NCBI RefSeq assembly: GCF_000622385.1
Contig: NZ_JASD01000008.1
Location: 3,162,001 to 3,226,000 of the forward strand
Direction of reading: 5' to 3'
Source of the DNA: Sulfitobacter noctilucicola
Lineage (GTDB): Bacteria; Pseudomonadota; Alphaproteobacteria; Rhodobacterales; Rhodobacteraceae
DNA length: 64,000 nt
Position 1 is the first letter of the stretch. Every line of letters starts with the position of its first letter. Below the pieces are notes generated by a model. That model had not been told where the DNA came from and ran no database searches. It was given only the letters and a program-made list of their open reading frames with translations. Shown here in pieces: positions 40,842 to 50,600 of the stretch. The translations under genes were made by a program, and so were the position numbers.

Positions 40842-40892
40842 CCGGTTGGTCTCATCCGAGATCATACCCCCGATGAGGCTAAACCGGAAAGG
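40842..40892 (+). promoter_or_regulatory. Nested hairpin in the rpsB leader
   Basis: An outer stem CCGGTT (40842-40847) with AACCGG (40882-40887) encloses an inner stem CTCATC (40851-40856) with GATGAG (40872-40877). The ribosome-binding site AAAGG starts at the next base. The layout suits autoregulation by S2, which is known for rpsB-tsf in other bacteria; it is not shown here. Confidence 0.5.
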
Positions 40893-40901
40893 TATAAAGA
40901 C

Positions 40902-41777
40902 ATGGCTCTTCCTGAGTTCTCCATGCGTCAGCTGCTTGAAGCAGGCGTACACTTCGGCCACCAGACGCAGCGCTGGAACCCACGTATGGGTCCCTACATC
41001 TACGGCGCGCGCAACGGCATTCACATCATGGATCTGACACAGACTGTTCCAATGCTGGACGAAGCATTGAAACTGATCCGTGACACAGTCGCCAAAGGCG
41101 GCAGCATTCTTTTTGTTGGCACCAAGCGTCAGGCAGCACAGCCGATCGCAGATGCCGCTGAGAAATGCGCACAATATTACATGAACCACCGCTGGCTCGG
41201 TGGCACGCTGACCAACTGGCAGACCGTGTCCAAGTCCATCCAGCGTCTCAAGCACATCGACGAGCAGTCAGAGCAGGGTTTCTCCGGTCTGACGAAGAAA
41301 GAGCGTCTGGGCATGGAACGTGACCAGGGCAAGCTTGAAGCGTCTTTGGGCGGCATCCGCGAAATGGGCGGCCGTCCCGACCTGATCTTCGTGATCGACG
41401 TGAAAAAAGAAGCACTGGCCGTGGCCGAAGCTAACAAACTGGGTATCCCTGTTGTGGCTGTGGTTGACACCAACTGCTCACCCGATGGCATCGACTACAT
41501 CATTCCGGGCAACGATGACGCGGCGCGCGCCATTGGCCTGTACTGCGATCTGGCTGCACGTGCGGCACTTGACGGCATGTCCGCCCAACTGGGCGCAGCT
41601 GGCGTTGATCTGGGCGCGATGGAGCAGGCTCCTGCAGAAGAAGCGCTTGCAGAAGAAAGCACCGGCGTCGAAGTAGGCAATGCTTCCGAGGAAACAGTGT
41701 CCAACGATGCGATGGCAAAAGACGCTGTATATGACATCGAATCCAAGAAAGAGACGATCGCCAAAGCCGAAGGCTGA
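40902..41777 (+). CDS. rpsB: 30S ribosomal protein S2
   Basis: A 291-aa protein: [52 protein letters not shown] and [20 protein letters not shown]. The last 50 residues are an acidic Ala/Glu-rich extension not found in E. coli S2 (241 aa) but usual in alphaproteobacteria. The open frame continues upstream to 40719; the start at 40902 is fixed by homology. It is followed by tsf. Confidence 0.97.
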   Translation: MALPEFSMRQLLEAGVHFGHQTQRWNPRMGPYIYGARNGIHIMDLTQTVPMLDEALKLIRDTVAKGGSILFVGTKRQAAQPIADAAEKCAQYYMNHRWLGGTLTNWQTVSKSIQRLKHIDEQSEQGFSGLTKKERLGMERDQGKLEASLGGIREMGGRPDLIFVIDVKKEALAVAEANKLGIPVVAVVDTNCSPDGIDYIIPGNDDAARAIGLYCDLAARAALDGMSAQLGAAGVDLGAMEQAPAEEALAEESTGVEVGNASEETVSNDAMAKDAVYDIESKKETIAKAEG

Positions 41778-41851
41778 GCCGCGTCACAGACTTGAAACGG
41801 GGGCAGGGTGACCTGCCTCCAACCAATCTGATTTAACAGGAGAACCAAGAG

Positions 41852-42727
41852 ATGGCGATTACAGCATCTATGGTGAAAGAACTGCGCGATAGCACCGGCG
41901 CAGGCATGATGGACGCCAAGAAGGCGTTGACCGAGAATGATGGTGACATGGAAGCAGCGGTTGATTGGCTGCGCACCAAAGGTCTGGCAAAAGCAGCAAA
42001 GAAATCTGGCCGTACGGCAGCAGAGGGTCTGGTTGCGGTTAAGGTCGATGGTGGTCACGGTGTTGCGGTTGAAGTAAACTCCGAAACCGACTTTGTCGGC
42101 AAAAACGCTGACTTCCAGAAAATGGTTGCCGGCATTGCTGACGTTGCTTTGGGCGCAAACGACATCGACGCGCTGAAAGCGGCTGACATGGGCGGCAAGT
42201 CCGTTGAGCAGACCGTAACAGACGCGGTTGCAGTGATTGGTGAAAACATGTCGGTCCGCCGCATGGCTGCGATTGATGGCGACACCGTAGTGTCTTACGT
42301 CCACAACGCGGCAGCGCCAGGCATGGGCAACATCGGCGTTCTGGTCGCAATGACCGGCGGCGACGAAGCATTCGGCAAACAGGTTGCAATGCACATCGCG
42401 GCAACCAACCCTGCGTCCCTGTCCGAGGAGGACCTTGATGCGGCTGTTGTTGAAAAAGAAAAGCAGGTCCAGATGGATATCGCCCGCGAAAGCGGTAAGC
42501 CCGAAGCGGTTATCGAAAAGATGATCGTGGGCCGCATGAAGAAATTCATGGCGGAAATCACGCTGATCAACCAGCAGTTCGTTGTGAACCCGGATGTGAC
42601 AGTGGGCGACGCGGCAAAAGAAGCTGGCGCGACGATCACAGGCTTTGTACGTCTGGAAGTTGGCGAAGGCATCGAAGTGGTGAAAGAAGATTTCGCTGCT
42701 GAAGTTGCGAAGGTCGGCCAGTCCTGA
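41852..42727 (+). CDS. tsf: Elongation factor Ts
   Basis: A 291-aa guanine-nucleotide exchange factor for EF-Tu: [32 protein letters not shown] and [20 protein letters not shown]. It is 74 nt downstream of rpsB with AGGAG before the ATG, and is closed by a strong terminator. Confidence 0.97.
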   Translation: MAITASMVKELRDSTGAGMMDAKKALTENDGDMEAAVDWLRTKGLAKAAKKSGRTAAEGLVAVKVDGGHGVAVEVNSETDFVGKNADFQKMVAGIADVALGANDIDALKAADMGGKSVEQTVTDAVAVIGENMSVRRMAAIDGDTVVSYVHNAAAPGMGNIGVLVAMTGGDEAFGKQVAMHIAATNPASLSEEDLDAAVVEKEKQVQMDIARESGKPEAVIEKMIVGRMKKFMAEITLINQQFVVNPDVTVGDAAKEAGATITGFVRLEVGEGIEVVKEDFAAEVAKVGQS

Positions 42728-42751
42728 TCTGACCATAGTTTAACGATCAAA

Positions 42752-42783
42752 GGGCGGCGCATGTAGATGCGCCGCCCTTTTTC
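42752..42783 (+). terminator. Strong terminator after tsf
   Basis: A perfect 11-bp stem GGGCGGCGCAT/ATGCGCCGCCC with loop GTAG, followed by TTTTTCT. Confidence 0.92.
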
Positions 42784-42795
42784 TATGTGCGGTCG

Positions 42796-42829
42796 CAAAA
42801 AGCGGACCACGCTGCCACGTGATCCGCTT
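42796..42829 (-). terminator. Minus-strand terminator facing the tsf terminator
   Basis: On the minus strand AAGCGGATCAC pairs with GTGGTCCGCTT (11 bp, one mismatch) and runs into TTTTTGCG. It is about 250 nt beyond the luxR-type gene stop, so that transcript, or a separate RNA, ends here. Confidence 0.7.
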
Positions 42830-43076
42830 CCGGCCCCTCTTAAAGAGGCTGCATTGCTCCGGCAGGGGCATGTGGATCAATACACATGCACCCAACCAGT
42901 AGCCCTTAAGAGCCTTGCAATCACAAGGAGTTACGAGCCGTTGTTCCTGTGGTTTAACCAGTGTTGCGGAACAAGGTCACCTTGCGTCACTTTGCATTTT
43001 TGCGCGAGTATGGGATTCCTTACCTTTGGTCAAAAACAAGGGGAATGGCTGTCGGAATTTGTCAAATATGACGAAA
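42830..43076. other. Structured non-coding stretch between tsf and luxR
   Basis: No convincing gene. On the minus strand it holds GCATGTG/CACATGC (7-bp stem, 8-nt loop) inside an outer CTCTTAA/TTAAGAG pair, and TTGTTCC/GGAACAA further up. With the terminator at 42796-42829 it could form a small RNA or a long structured 3' end of the luxR transcript. A 15-codon frame starts in the first hairpin (MCIDPHAPAGAMQPL). Confidence 0.4.
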
Positions 43077-43832
43077 TCAGACGTCCATGATGAACATCTG
43101 GTTGGCAAATGCGGCCTTCATGACGGCTTGTGCCGTGGTCTCAACCGCGAGCGCTTCGCGGGCGAGACGCAGATGCTTTTCAACTGTCGCGGAAGTCAGG
43201 CCCATAATCACCGCAATATCCTGCATGGTTTTGCCATCACCGACCCATTCTAGCGCTTCGCGCTGCCTACGGGTCAGCGCACGATTGGGCGCGCTATAGG
43301 GCAGGGTAAGGATCTTCAGGTGCGCGATATCGTTCATTAGCTTGATGTCATCGCCATGCTCAGCCCAGATCGCATCGACTTCCGGCTGCGACAGTCCCGG
43401 CCGCGCGGTCAATGCGATGGCACCTTTGGAGCGTGCAGAGATCGATTTGAAGCTGACTGTATATCCTGCCGTCACACCCATACGCTGGTTGAAGGCAATG
43501 ACACGTTCTTCGGCGGGGGTCATGGCGTGGCTTTTGGCCATGTCATGTAGCACTGTCCAGCTACAAGCACCGTCATTTGCCAGTGCCCAGTGTACCATGG
43601 GAGCGTGATAATATAGGCCTTCACCCAGAAATTCGTCTGTATATTCAATGCTGTGGTTCGTCAGGATCACAAAATCCTCAGGATCGCCAAGCGAAGTCGA
43701 TGTGCGATAGCGGGTAAAGCCGTAGATCAGTCTGTCAAAGCCGTAGGTTGCCATCTTGTTGGTATGCGTAGTCCAGAGCGCCTCAATTGACGGGCAGCGG
43801 GCAATCTCGTGCAGGTAGTCACGCAGGCTCAT
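43077..43832 (-). CDS. LuxR-family regulator with autoinducer-binding domain
   Basis: A 251-aa protein. Residues about 10-165 are an autoinducer-binding domain (KMATYGFDRLIYGFTRYRTS, FKSISARSKGAIALTA); residues about 185-245 are the LuxR helix-turn-helix (LTRRQREALEWVGDGKTMQD). No acyl-homoserine-lactone synthase gene is in the window, so it may be a solo receptor. It overlaps the aroQ stop by four bases (ATGA), so both come from one transcript. Confidence 0.88.
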   Translation of the reverse strand: MSLRDYLHEIARCPSIEALWTTHTNKMATYGFDRLIYGFTRYRTSTSLGDPEDFVILTNHSIEYTDEFLGEGLYYHAPMVHWALANDGACSWTVLHDMAKSHAMTPAEERVIAFNQRMGVTAGYTVSFKSISARSKGAIALTARPGLSQPEVDAIWAEHGDDIKLMNDIAHLKILTLPYSAPNRALTRRQREALEWVGDGKTMQDIAVIMGLTSATVEKHLRLAREALAVETTAQAVMKAAFANQMFIMDV

Positions 43833-44269
43833 TTTGCCGCCAACCTTTGCGCCAGCGCATCCAATGCCATGATGTATCCTTGCGCACCGAAACCGCAAAT
43901 CTGACCGACGGCCACAGGCGCGATGTAGGAATGCTGCCGGAAGGCTTCACGGGCGTGAATGTTGCTCAGATGGACTTCGACCACTGGCAGCTCTACCGAT
44001 GCAATTGCATCCATCAGGGCGACCGAGGTGTGCGTATAGGCACCGGCGTTTAGCACAATGCCATCGTGAACGCCCTTGGCGGCGTGGATATGGTCGATCA
44101 TCACACCTTCATGGTTGCTCTGATGGCAGGTGACACTCAGATCAAGACGCTCGCCAGCATCGATGCACATCTGCTCGATATCGCTCATGGTCGTCGCACC
44201 GTAAACGTCCGGCTGACGGGTGCCCAGCAGGTTCAGGTTCGGACCATTCAGAATCAACACAGATGTCAT
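43829..44269 (-). CDS. aroQ: Type II 3-dehydroquinate dehydratase
   Basis: A 146-aa dodecameric-type enzyme of the shikimate pathway. It begins MTSVLILNGPNLNLLGTRQP with catalytic Tyr23 in DVYG, and has NAGAYTHTS and EVHLSNIHAREAFR carrying the catalytic histidine. It is the first gene of a two-gene unit with the LuxR-type regulator. Confidence 0.95.
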   Translation of the reverse strand: MTSVLILNGPNLNLLGTRQPDVYGATTMSDIEQMCIDAGERLDLSVTCHQSNHEGVMIDHIHAAKGVHDGIVLNAGAYTHTSVALMDAIASVELPVVEVHLSNIHAREAFRQHSYIAPVAVGQICGFGAQGYIMALDALAQRLAAK

Positions 44270-44552
44270 GACACGCTCACATTAACCGCAGCAAACTTAG
44301 AGCGCGCTAATGCGGTCTGTCCAGCCGCAGGGACGCCGGGACAGGTTTTTACAATCACTTTCCGATGCAAATGCGCCTTTGTGTGTGATATCAGGGACAT
44401 ATAAGGCGAAGATTAGTGACTGCATGAGATAGGGTCGTCGCGCATTTCGATTGGTGAGTAATTCTTATAATCAGTATTATGTAAATAAATAGTATGCAGA
44501 AGTTGCGCTGATGCCGGCAATCTTGCACTGCTAAGCAAGACGGCGCTGCCAA

Positions 44553-47500
44553 TCACTCTTCTTCATCTGTATCCTCATCCGCATCATCATCTTGCGCCGC
44601 AGCGTTTAACGGTGGCATTGCGAAGTCGGTTTCCGCCTGTGGCAGGTTCAAGATCGCGAGTGCACGAAAAGTCTGCGCGATGTCGGACATCTCGGTATGC
44701 GGCTTTGACGTGCCAGCCTGAACCGGCGCATAAGCGTCCATCTGAGATATGACGTTCTTGAGGATGCCGATGGTTGTTTCAGCACAGGTGCGCCGAGTTT
44801 CCAGATCATCCGGCAATGGTGCCTTGGCTGCACGCCACTCCAGATAACTTGTCTCTCCTTCCCATATGCCATCAAGCTGGGCCATCAGGCGGTCCATGCC
44901 GGGCGTCCTGGCCGAATTCGGATCAAGGCGCGGTTCTGCAGACATCACTGCTGCTGTCTTTGTCTCGAACCACGATGCTGCGTTCAGCTTGGGTTTGCCG
45001 GGTTGCCATTTCTTCGGCTGACGCTCCACGTGCATCACGACTGGATCTTCGCTCATCTCGTTTTCTAGGTAGTTCACCAACTTCTTGCAGACGTCTTTGT
45101 CATCAGCCAGCACCGATGGTGACAGACCCGAGATGCGAATTGCCTCCATCGCCGACGGGTCTTTTTCCATACAGGCCCCATAGGCGATGCAACATTTCGC
45201 AAGGGTCGAGTTCAGCCGCAGCGCGGCACGTGCCGCCTTGCGGTTGCCAGTGTTTTCGCGCGCTTTCTTGTAGGCTTTCCAGCCGTTGGTGATTTCGACT
45301 TCCTTATTCATTTTGTAGCCGTAGTCGACCAAGGCGCTTGTCATCGTCAGGGACGCCCCGATGATCGTTGTGGTACCGGTGATGTCGAAACATTTAGCGA
45401 CTTCGTTGCCCAGCTTTACGCTGTCGAGCACCATCTTCACACTCTTGTGGCTGAGCGTAATGCGCGCATTTTGTAAGGTTTTCTCAATGGCGGGACTGTA
45501 GGCTGACCCAGCGCGAAAAGCGATTTCCATGCTGTCGACCCATTTGTTGTGCATGGTGACGGCTTTGCTCAGACAATAGATGTCATAGGCCACGGCCTGC
45601 GCCGCAACGACGGCCCCTGCCCCCGGCACAAAGGATGCGGTGATCGCCGCACCGGCTGATGAAATCCCGTTAATCATCTCGGCCCGCGCACGCAACGCGG
45701 ATGTATTCGCGATGGCGCGATCAATTGCCTTTAGGTTTTCAGCAATCTGGTCTGGTTCACCTTCAAGCGCTGCTTCAGGTGCCGCAGTCTCGTACATTTC
45801 GCCATATTCGCCCATGTCGTGGTCAAATTCGGCAAACATCGCCGCAACAGCCTCAGGATCGCCAAACTGTTTAGCCAGCTCTGCCTCGGCTTTTTCCTGC
45901 TGCGCCTGATTGATCTGGGCCTGCATTTCCTTGGCAAAAGCTTCCTGTGCGGGATCTATGACGGGTGGTTCACTTGCTGCCATTCGCGTCAGAAGGTCTT
46001 CGCTGACGTTTGCAACATTCTGGTTCACGGAAGCCTGCAGTGCGGCCATCGCATCGGCGCGTTTTTTTTCTGCAAGTGCCAGAGATTCGGCCTGTTCATC
46101 TGGAGTGTCGTTTGGATCGCCGGTGCTTTCCATATAAAGCCGTTCTTCGGGGGATGCGTCCTTGTATTCCTGCGCTGTGACGTCCTTGCGCACCCCGTCC
46201 GCGATGAGGCCCGAGACCCCCGCGGCACCGTCCATGAACAATGCGCCCCCCAATAACAATGCGGCTTCTTTGGGTTTGCCTGCAACCATCAGTTCGATTG
46301 CGCGTTCCGATTTGCCAGTCAGAAGGATCAGTGTCCGGACACTGGCACCGACCATGATCATATCGGCTTTGCGGGAATTGTCCGTCTCAAGTGCTGCTGC
46401 GGACTGGATACCGAGTTGTACCGCGTCTGCAAATTGTTCGATCATCTGGTCGACAATCTTGCGACGGTCACCGGGTTTTGCTTTGGCCACCGTGACCAGC
46501 GTCGGCACCATCCGGCACGCCGTCAGACCGCCCAGCACGCCCGCCTTAACCGCATCAGCGGTACGCATCCGCGCCTTGCCTTCATCTTCTGTTGTCGCAC
46601 TGTCGACACCCACGATTTCCTTGGCGATAGGACCGATACCGGCAGCAACGACAGATGTCAGAACCTTCACCGATTGATCTGCAAATTTCGCCCAGTTCGC
46701 GTCTTCGCCTTTGGCGCTTTCCTCTACCCCTGATTTGACCAGCCCGAAACCGCCGGTCAGGACGGTGCCGCCAAATTTTACGAATGCTTCCTGCTGTTGC
46801 AGCTGGGCGCGCTCGATCTTCAGCGCGTCTTTGTCGACAACGTTTCCGTCCTTGTCGGTTCCTTTCAAAATGGATTCATTCAGGTCCGCCATCTTGTTGG
46901 CGTTGCCGATTGTGACACTGCTGCCGACAATCGTATTCACCACGCCAAGGGTATCCCCCGCGATACCAAGGCCCCGCAGCAGGTCTTCCTTTCCGTGCGA
47001 GTTCTTGGAGTAGTCGTCTATGCGGTCCTGATAGATGTCCGCAGCTCCTTTAAACGCGATGGCCTGCTCGGAAAATCTCTGTGGGACGAGGTTTTCAGGG
47101 ATTGTGCCTTCGCGTACCAGCGGTGCCCAAAGCTCGCGGCGGATATCCTCGTCGCTGAACATGCGGCCGCCTTCATCGTCCAGCTCGTTCGCCATCTGGT
47201 AGGACAGTCCCATGATCCGGTCAAAGGCCGCCGTTAGCGCATTGAGCGTGGTTTCGGGAACTTCGACGTTTCCCTGCCCCACATCGGCCACGGTATCCAC
47301 CTCGTGATCGGCACGCATGTCGTGCCCGAAGTATGGTAAATCACTGTCATCTGCCTTCCACTTCATCGAAACCAGCTTGCCTTCGGGGCGGCGCATGACC
47401 TTATCCCAAAGGGTTGCCTTTTCGCGCGTATCCAGTGTGAAATCCTGCGCCGCTTCGATATCTGCCTTGCCGGTGGCCAGTTCGGAATCCGCCCCCAGAA

Positions 47501-47630
47501 AAAATTCGAGCCGCGCCTCGCGTTTGGCGAAAGGTGTGATTTCGTTGCCATTGTCGTCAAGCTCCGGCTCGGCGACAGGCATGTTCGATGTCTTGGTGAT
47601 CCAGTCTGCTTCGTATTCGGTCAGTGCCAT
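44553..47630 (-). CDS. Unknown 1025-aa protein with glycine-rich hydrophobic segments (third gene of cassette)
   Basis: I do not recognise this protein. There is no signal peptide. Several glycine/alanine-rich hydrophobic stretches occur, at about residues 219-243, 286-299, 323-341, 456-479, 653-690 and 748-767, separated by charged helical regions; the segment 510-600 is Ala/Glu/Gln-rich and likely coiled coil. The last 13 residues are almost all Asp/Glu. Such segments resemble membrane-inserting or glycine-zipper regions of pore-forming effectors, but this is only a resemblance. Translation starts at ATG 47630 with AGGAG 10 nt upstream, 13 nt after the previous gene's stop, so the two are co-transcribed. 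Confidence 0.85.
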   Translation of the reverse strand: MALTEYEADWITKTSNMPVAEPELDDNGNEITPFAKREARLEFFLGADSELATGKADIEAAQDFTLDTREKATLWDKVMRRPEGKLVSMKWKADDSDLPYFGHDMRADHEVDTVADVGQGNVEVPETTLNALTAAFDRIMGLSYQMANELDDEGGRMFSDEDIRRELWAPLVREGTIPENLVPQRFSEQAIAFKGAADIYQDRIDDYSKNSHGKEDLLRGLGIAGDTLGVVNTIVGSSVTIGNANKMADLNESILKGTDKDGNVVDKDALKIERAQLQQQEAFVKFGGTVLTGGFGLVKSGVEESAKGEDANWAKFADQSVKVLTSVVAAGIGPIAKEIVGVDSATTEDEGKARMRTADAVKAGVLGGLTACRMVPTLVTVAKAKPGDRRKIVDQMIEQFADAVQLGIQSAAALETDNSRKADMIMVGASVRTLILLTGKSERAIELMVAGKPKEAALLLGGALFMDGAAGVSGLIADGVRKDVTAQEYKDASPEERLYMESTGDPNDTPDEQAESLALAEKKRADAMAALQASVNQNVANVSEDLLTRMAASEPPVIDPAQEAFAKEMQAQINQAQQEKAEAELAKQFGDPEAVAAMFAEFDHDMGEYGEMYETAAPEAALEGEPDQIAENLKAIDRAIANTSALRARAEMINGISSAGAAITASFVPGAGAVVAAQAVAYDIYCLSKAVTMHNKWVDSMEIAFRAGSAYSPAIEKTLQNARITLSHKSVKMVLDSVKLGNEVAKCFDITGTTTIIGASLTMTSALVDYGYKMNKEVEITNGWKAYKKARENTGNRKAARAALRLNSTLAKCCIAYGACMEKDPSAMEAIRISGLSPSVLADDKDVCKKLVNYLENEMSEDPVVMHVERQPKKWQPGKPKLNAASWFETKTAAVMSAEPRLDPNSARTPGMDRLMAQLDGIWEGETSYLEWRAAKAPLPDDLETRRTCAETTIGILKNVISQMDAYAPVQAGTSKPHTEMSDIAQTFRALAILNLPQAETDFAMPPLNAAAQDDDADEDTDEEE

Positions 47631-47643
47631 GGTTCACACGCTC

Positions 47644-50600
47644 CTATTCTTTTTCTTTGGGATCAACGCAGGCCAGTGTCGCCACTTCGACCTGATGAAG
47701 CGCGGTGCGCACAAGGCTCATGTCGGTTCCCATATCAAAGGGGTTTCTGGCGTAAATTTTCACCGCCGGATCCATATCGAGTGCCGTACGCAGCTTGCGA
47801 ATTTCCGTTAAAGCACTCTCGCGCCACGCCACGCGGCTTGTCTTGCTGGGCGTGTCAGATGCGTTGTCTGCGTCGATATCGGTTGCCAGCTTTTTCAGAG
47901 CGACCAGATCAGGCAAGGCTGAAATCCGGCCTAAACTGGTATCGACAATCGCGATCCTCGGCTCAAAGTCAGCGGTTTGTTCGTCTGACATGCGGGGCCG
48001 CATCTCTTTGTCAGCAAGGGTTTCGGCAGTGTCTTTCAGCCGCGACAAGAATTGTTCAAGGACTGGTATCTTGTCGTTAATCTTCATTTTGCTGGCCTTG
48101 ACCCGACCGCCCTTTTGCGTGGTTTCGATCTTTTCGCTGATCGCCGACAGTTCACGCTCTATCTCTTCGAATTCAGTCATGGCAGAGCCATAGTCCTCGT
48201 CCGCTTCGGTCTTGGATTTCGTGGCTTTGCGCCGGCTTTTTAGTGCGTCCAGATCGGCGGCGAGTTGTTGGGCGATTGCGTTCTTGCCCTTCTTGCCGAC
48301 CAGCTTTTTCTGGGCCGAGATTTCAGCTTTCAACTCAGCGGATTTGACAAGGTAAAGCCTGCGGGCTTCGTGGTCGTCAGAGGCGGTCTTTGCGCTCAGG
48401 TGAAGCATATTACACAGCTCAATCAGCTTAGTTGCCTGATCGGGGCCACTGGCGCTTTCAAGGTCGCTCATCTGATCGAAGAACGCGCGCATTTCATCCT
48501 TGATGGTCTGGAACTCTTCGGCTGCTTCCGTGATGTTGGTCCCGACCTTGGAGGACAGTTTCTTGTATGCCGTCTCGGTCCGGGTAAGCCACGGGCCGCT
48601 CATCTCACGGCTCGACAGGATCTTGGCGTTCGAGGTGTAGAACTTTTTAACAGCAACGAACCTTTCACGGGCTTGCACCAGCTTTTTGCTTGTTTCGTCG
48701 TCAGCACCATCAGATGAACCGGCAAACAACTCTCCGACTTCGCTCTTGAGTACTTTCTCCATCATCTTGCCGACCGCGATGGCGTCGGCTGACTTATCCT
48801 TGGCGCCTTTAAGGTCCTTTATGATCTTTCCATAGACAGTGCGCTGCGCGTGGTAGGCAGGCTTCACAGTCTTGTCTGCCAGTTCCTCCAGCGCATCAAT
48901 CTCGGCCTTTAGCGCAATGGCGTCAATTTCCGCATCGGTTGGCTTTTTGTCCAGATAGCTGTCCTTGAAGGCTTGATAGCGGTTCTTCACGTCGCCTACA
49001 TTTTCCGGCAGGAACTCGGCCATTGATCCCTTGGTCAGCACCTTGTCGCAGGCTTTGAGGATCTCTTTGATCGCGGGATATATGCGCAGGCCGTTTTTCT
49101 GGACGTCCTCGATCAGGTCCTTTGTGGCATTGCTGTAGTCCTTGATCGCTTCTTCGCTGCCCGGCGTGCCGGAAGCGATCATCATTCGGAGCGTCTCGCT
49201 TCGGGTGTGCAGCCCCTGAAGAACTTCCATCGGGGTGACTTTGCCAGCGGATGACGAATGCTTTGCGCTGTCTTCACCGCCCTTGCCCTTGCGGGTCATG
49301 ACCATGCGGTGTTTCTCGATTTCGCCCGCCCCATTTCTGACGGTAAGAATTTCGTCAGGATGAACAAGACGCTTTCGTTCGGATTTCGAATAGGTTTGGC
49401 CGGGGACTTCGATGATGTCTTTGTCGGATATTTTCTCGGTCTTGATAAGCTTGTCCAACCAGCCATCGATGATCTCTGCGTTGCTTGTTGCAATCTCTTT
49501 GGCGCGGGTCAGTTCCGCACTCTCCGCAGGCGGTGGATCAAGCGCCTCCATCCGGTCGCGCAGAGATTTGACCTGGTCCTCGTGTAACCCCGGATCATCA
49601 GTAAATGCGTGTGCCTCATCAGATGTCTTGACCGCGGCGATCAACGCGTTGCCTTCCGCAATCAAGTCCTGTGCTGCTTCACATCCCTGCCCCCACAGGT
49701 CGCCCAAATCGCCAATAATGATCTTGATCTGATCCAGCAGCTTTTGTGCCGGTGACGGCGGAGGTGGTGCGGCGGGTGGAAGCTTGAGCATGTTGCGTGC
49801 GGCGGTGAACTCCCGTCGCAAGGCCAATACTTCTTCGTGTAGCGCAAAAGCGAGATCAGTGCGTCCTGCGTCTGAAAACTCCTGCGCGGCATTAAGCATC
49901 TTTTCCAATGTCGCAAGCTCTTCGCCTGACAACTCCTTCATGCGCGGCTCGTCTTCGGTGAGACGCGGAATAATGACATCCCGGGCTGCGGCCGCGCTCA
50001 GAACAACGCGGGTTGCCGCGATCTTTTGTGTCATCTCGTCTGCCGAAAACAACTCCGACGGTGCATCGTAATCTTCGCGGTCGGCAAAGGTGGCCCCTTC
50101 CAGCAGGTGCGCCAGCTTCACGTCTAGCCATGCCTGATCACTACCATTTTCGAGCGCATCTGCTCGCCGTGCCGCTTCCTCTGCTTCACTGCCAGCAATC
50201 AGCAGGAACCGCTCCCGCTCAGGCTGCTCTGCCGTGAAAGCTGCCAGCTGTGCCGCCCGCATACCGATCTGGTTGATATGCGCTGTAAGTGCTGCTTTTT
50301 CACCGCGCAGTTTTTTTTGTTCGGCCGGCGAAGCGGCTCGCATCTTTTCAGTGAGTACATCAAGTTTGTCAGTCTGTGCCGCCAGCGCAGCGGTGACCTT
50401 GTCATGTTCTGCTGCGATGGCGGCCATCCGGGCGGCTTCGGTCTGAACTGTATCAAGACCACTGTAGTTGTCCGCCAGCAGCGATTGGATTTCTTCCAAA
50501 GAAGGGGCCGGTTTGTTGATAATGCCTTCGACCACAGCGATTTGCGCTGCGGCGTCGCGATCGAAGGTCTCTTTCCGCGCGGAACAGGCGGATTGGAACG

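Noticed and set aside
41495..42736. A 413-codon open frame on the minus strand over tsf and the end of rpsB
   Set aside because: It lies antisense to two certain ribosomal genes, is Cys/His/Arg-rich in the manner of antisense frames and has no start context.
44400..44500. AT-rich patch downstream of the third cassette gene, as a sign of horizontal transfer
   Set aside because: It is only about 60 bp and non-coding; the cassette genes themselves do not look clearly different in base composition from their neighbours.
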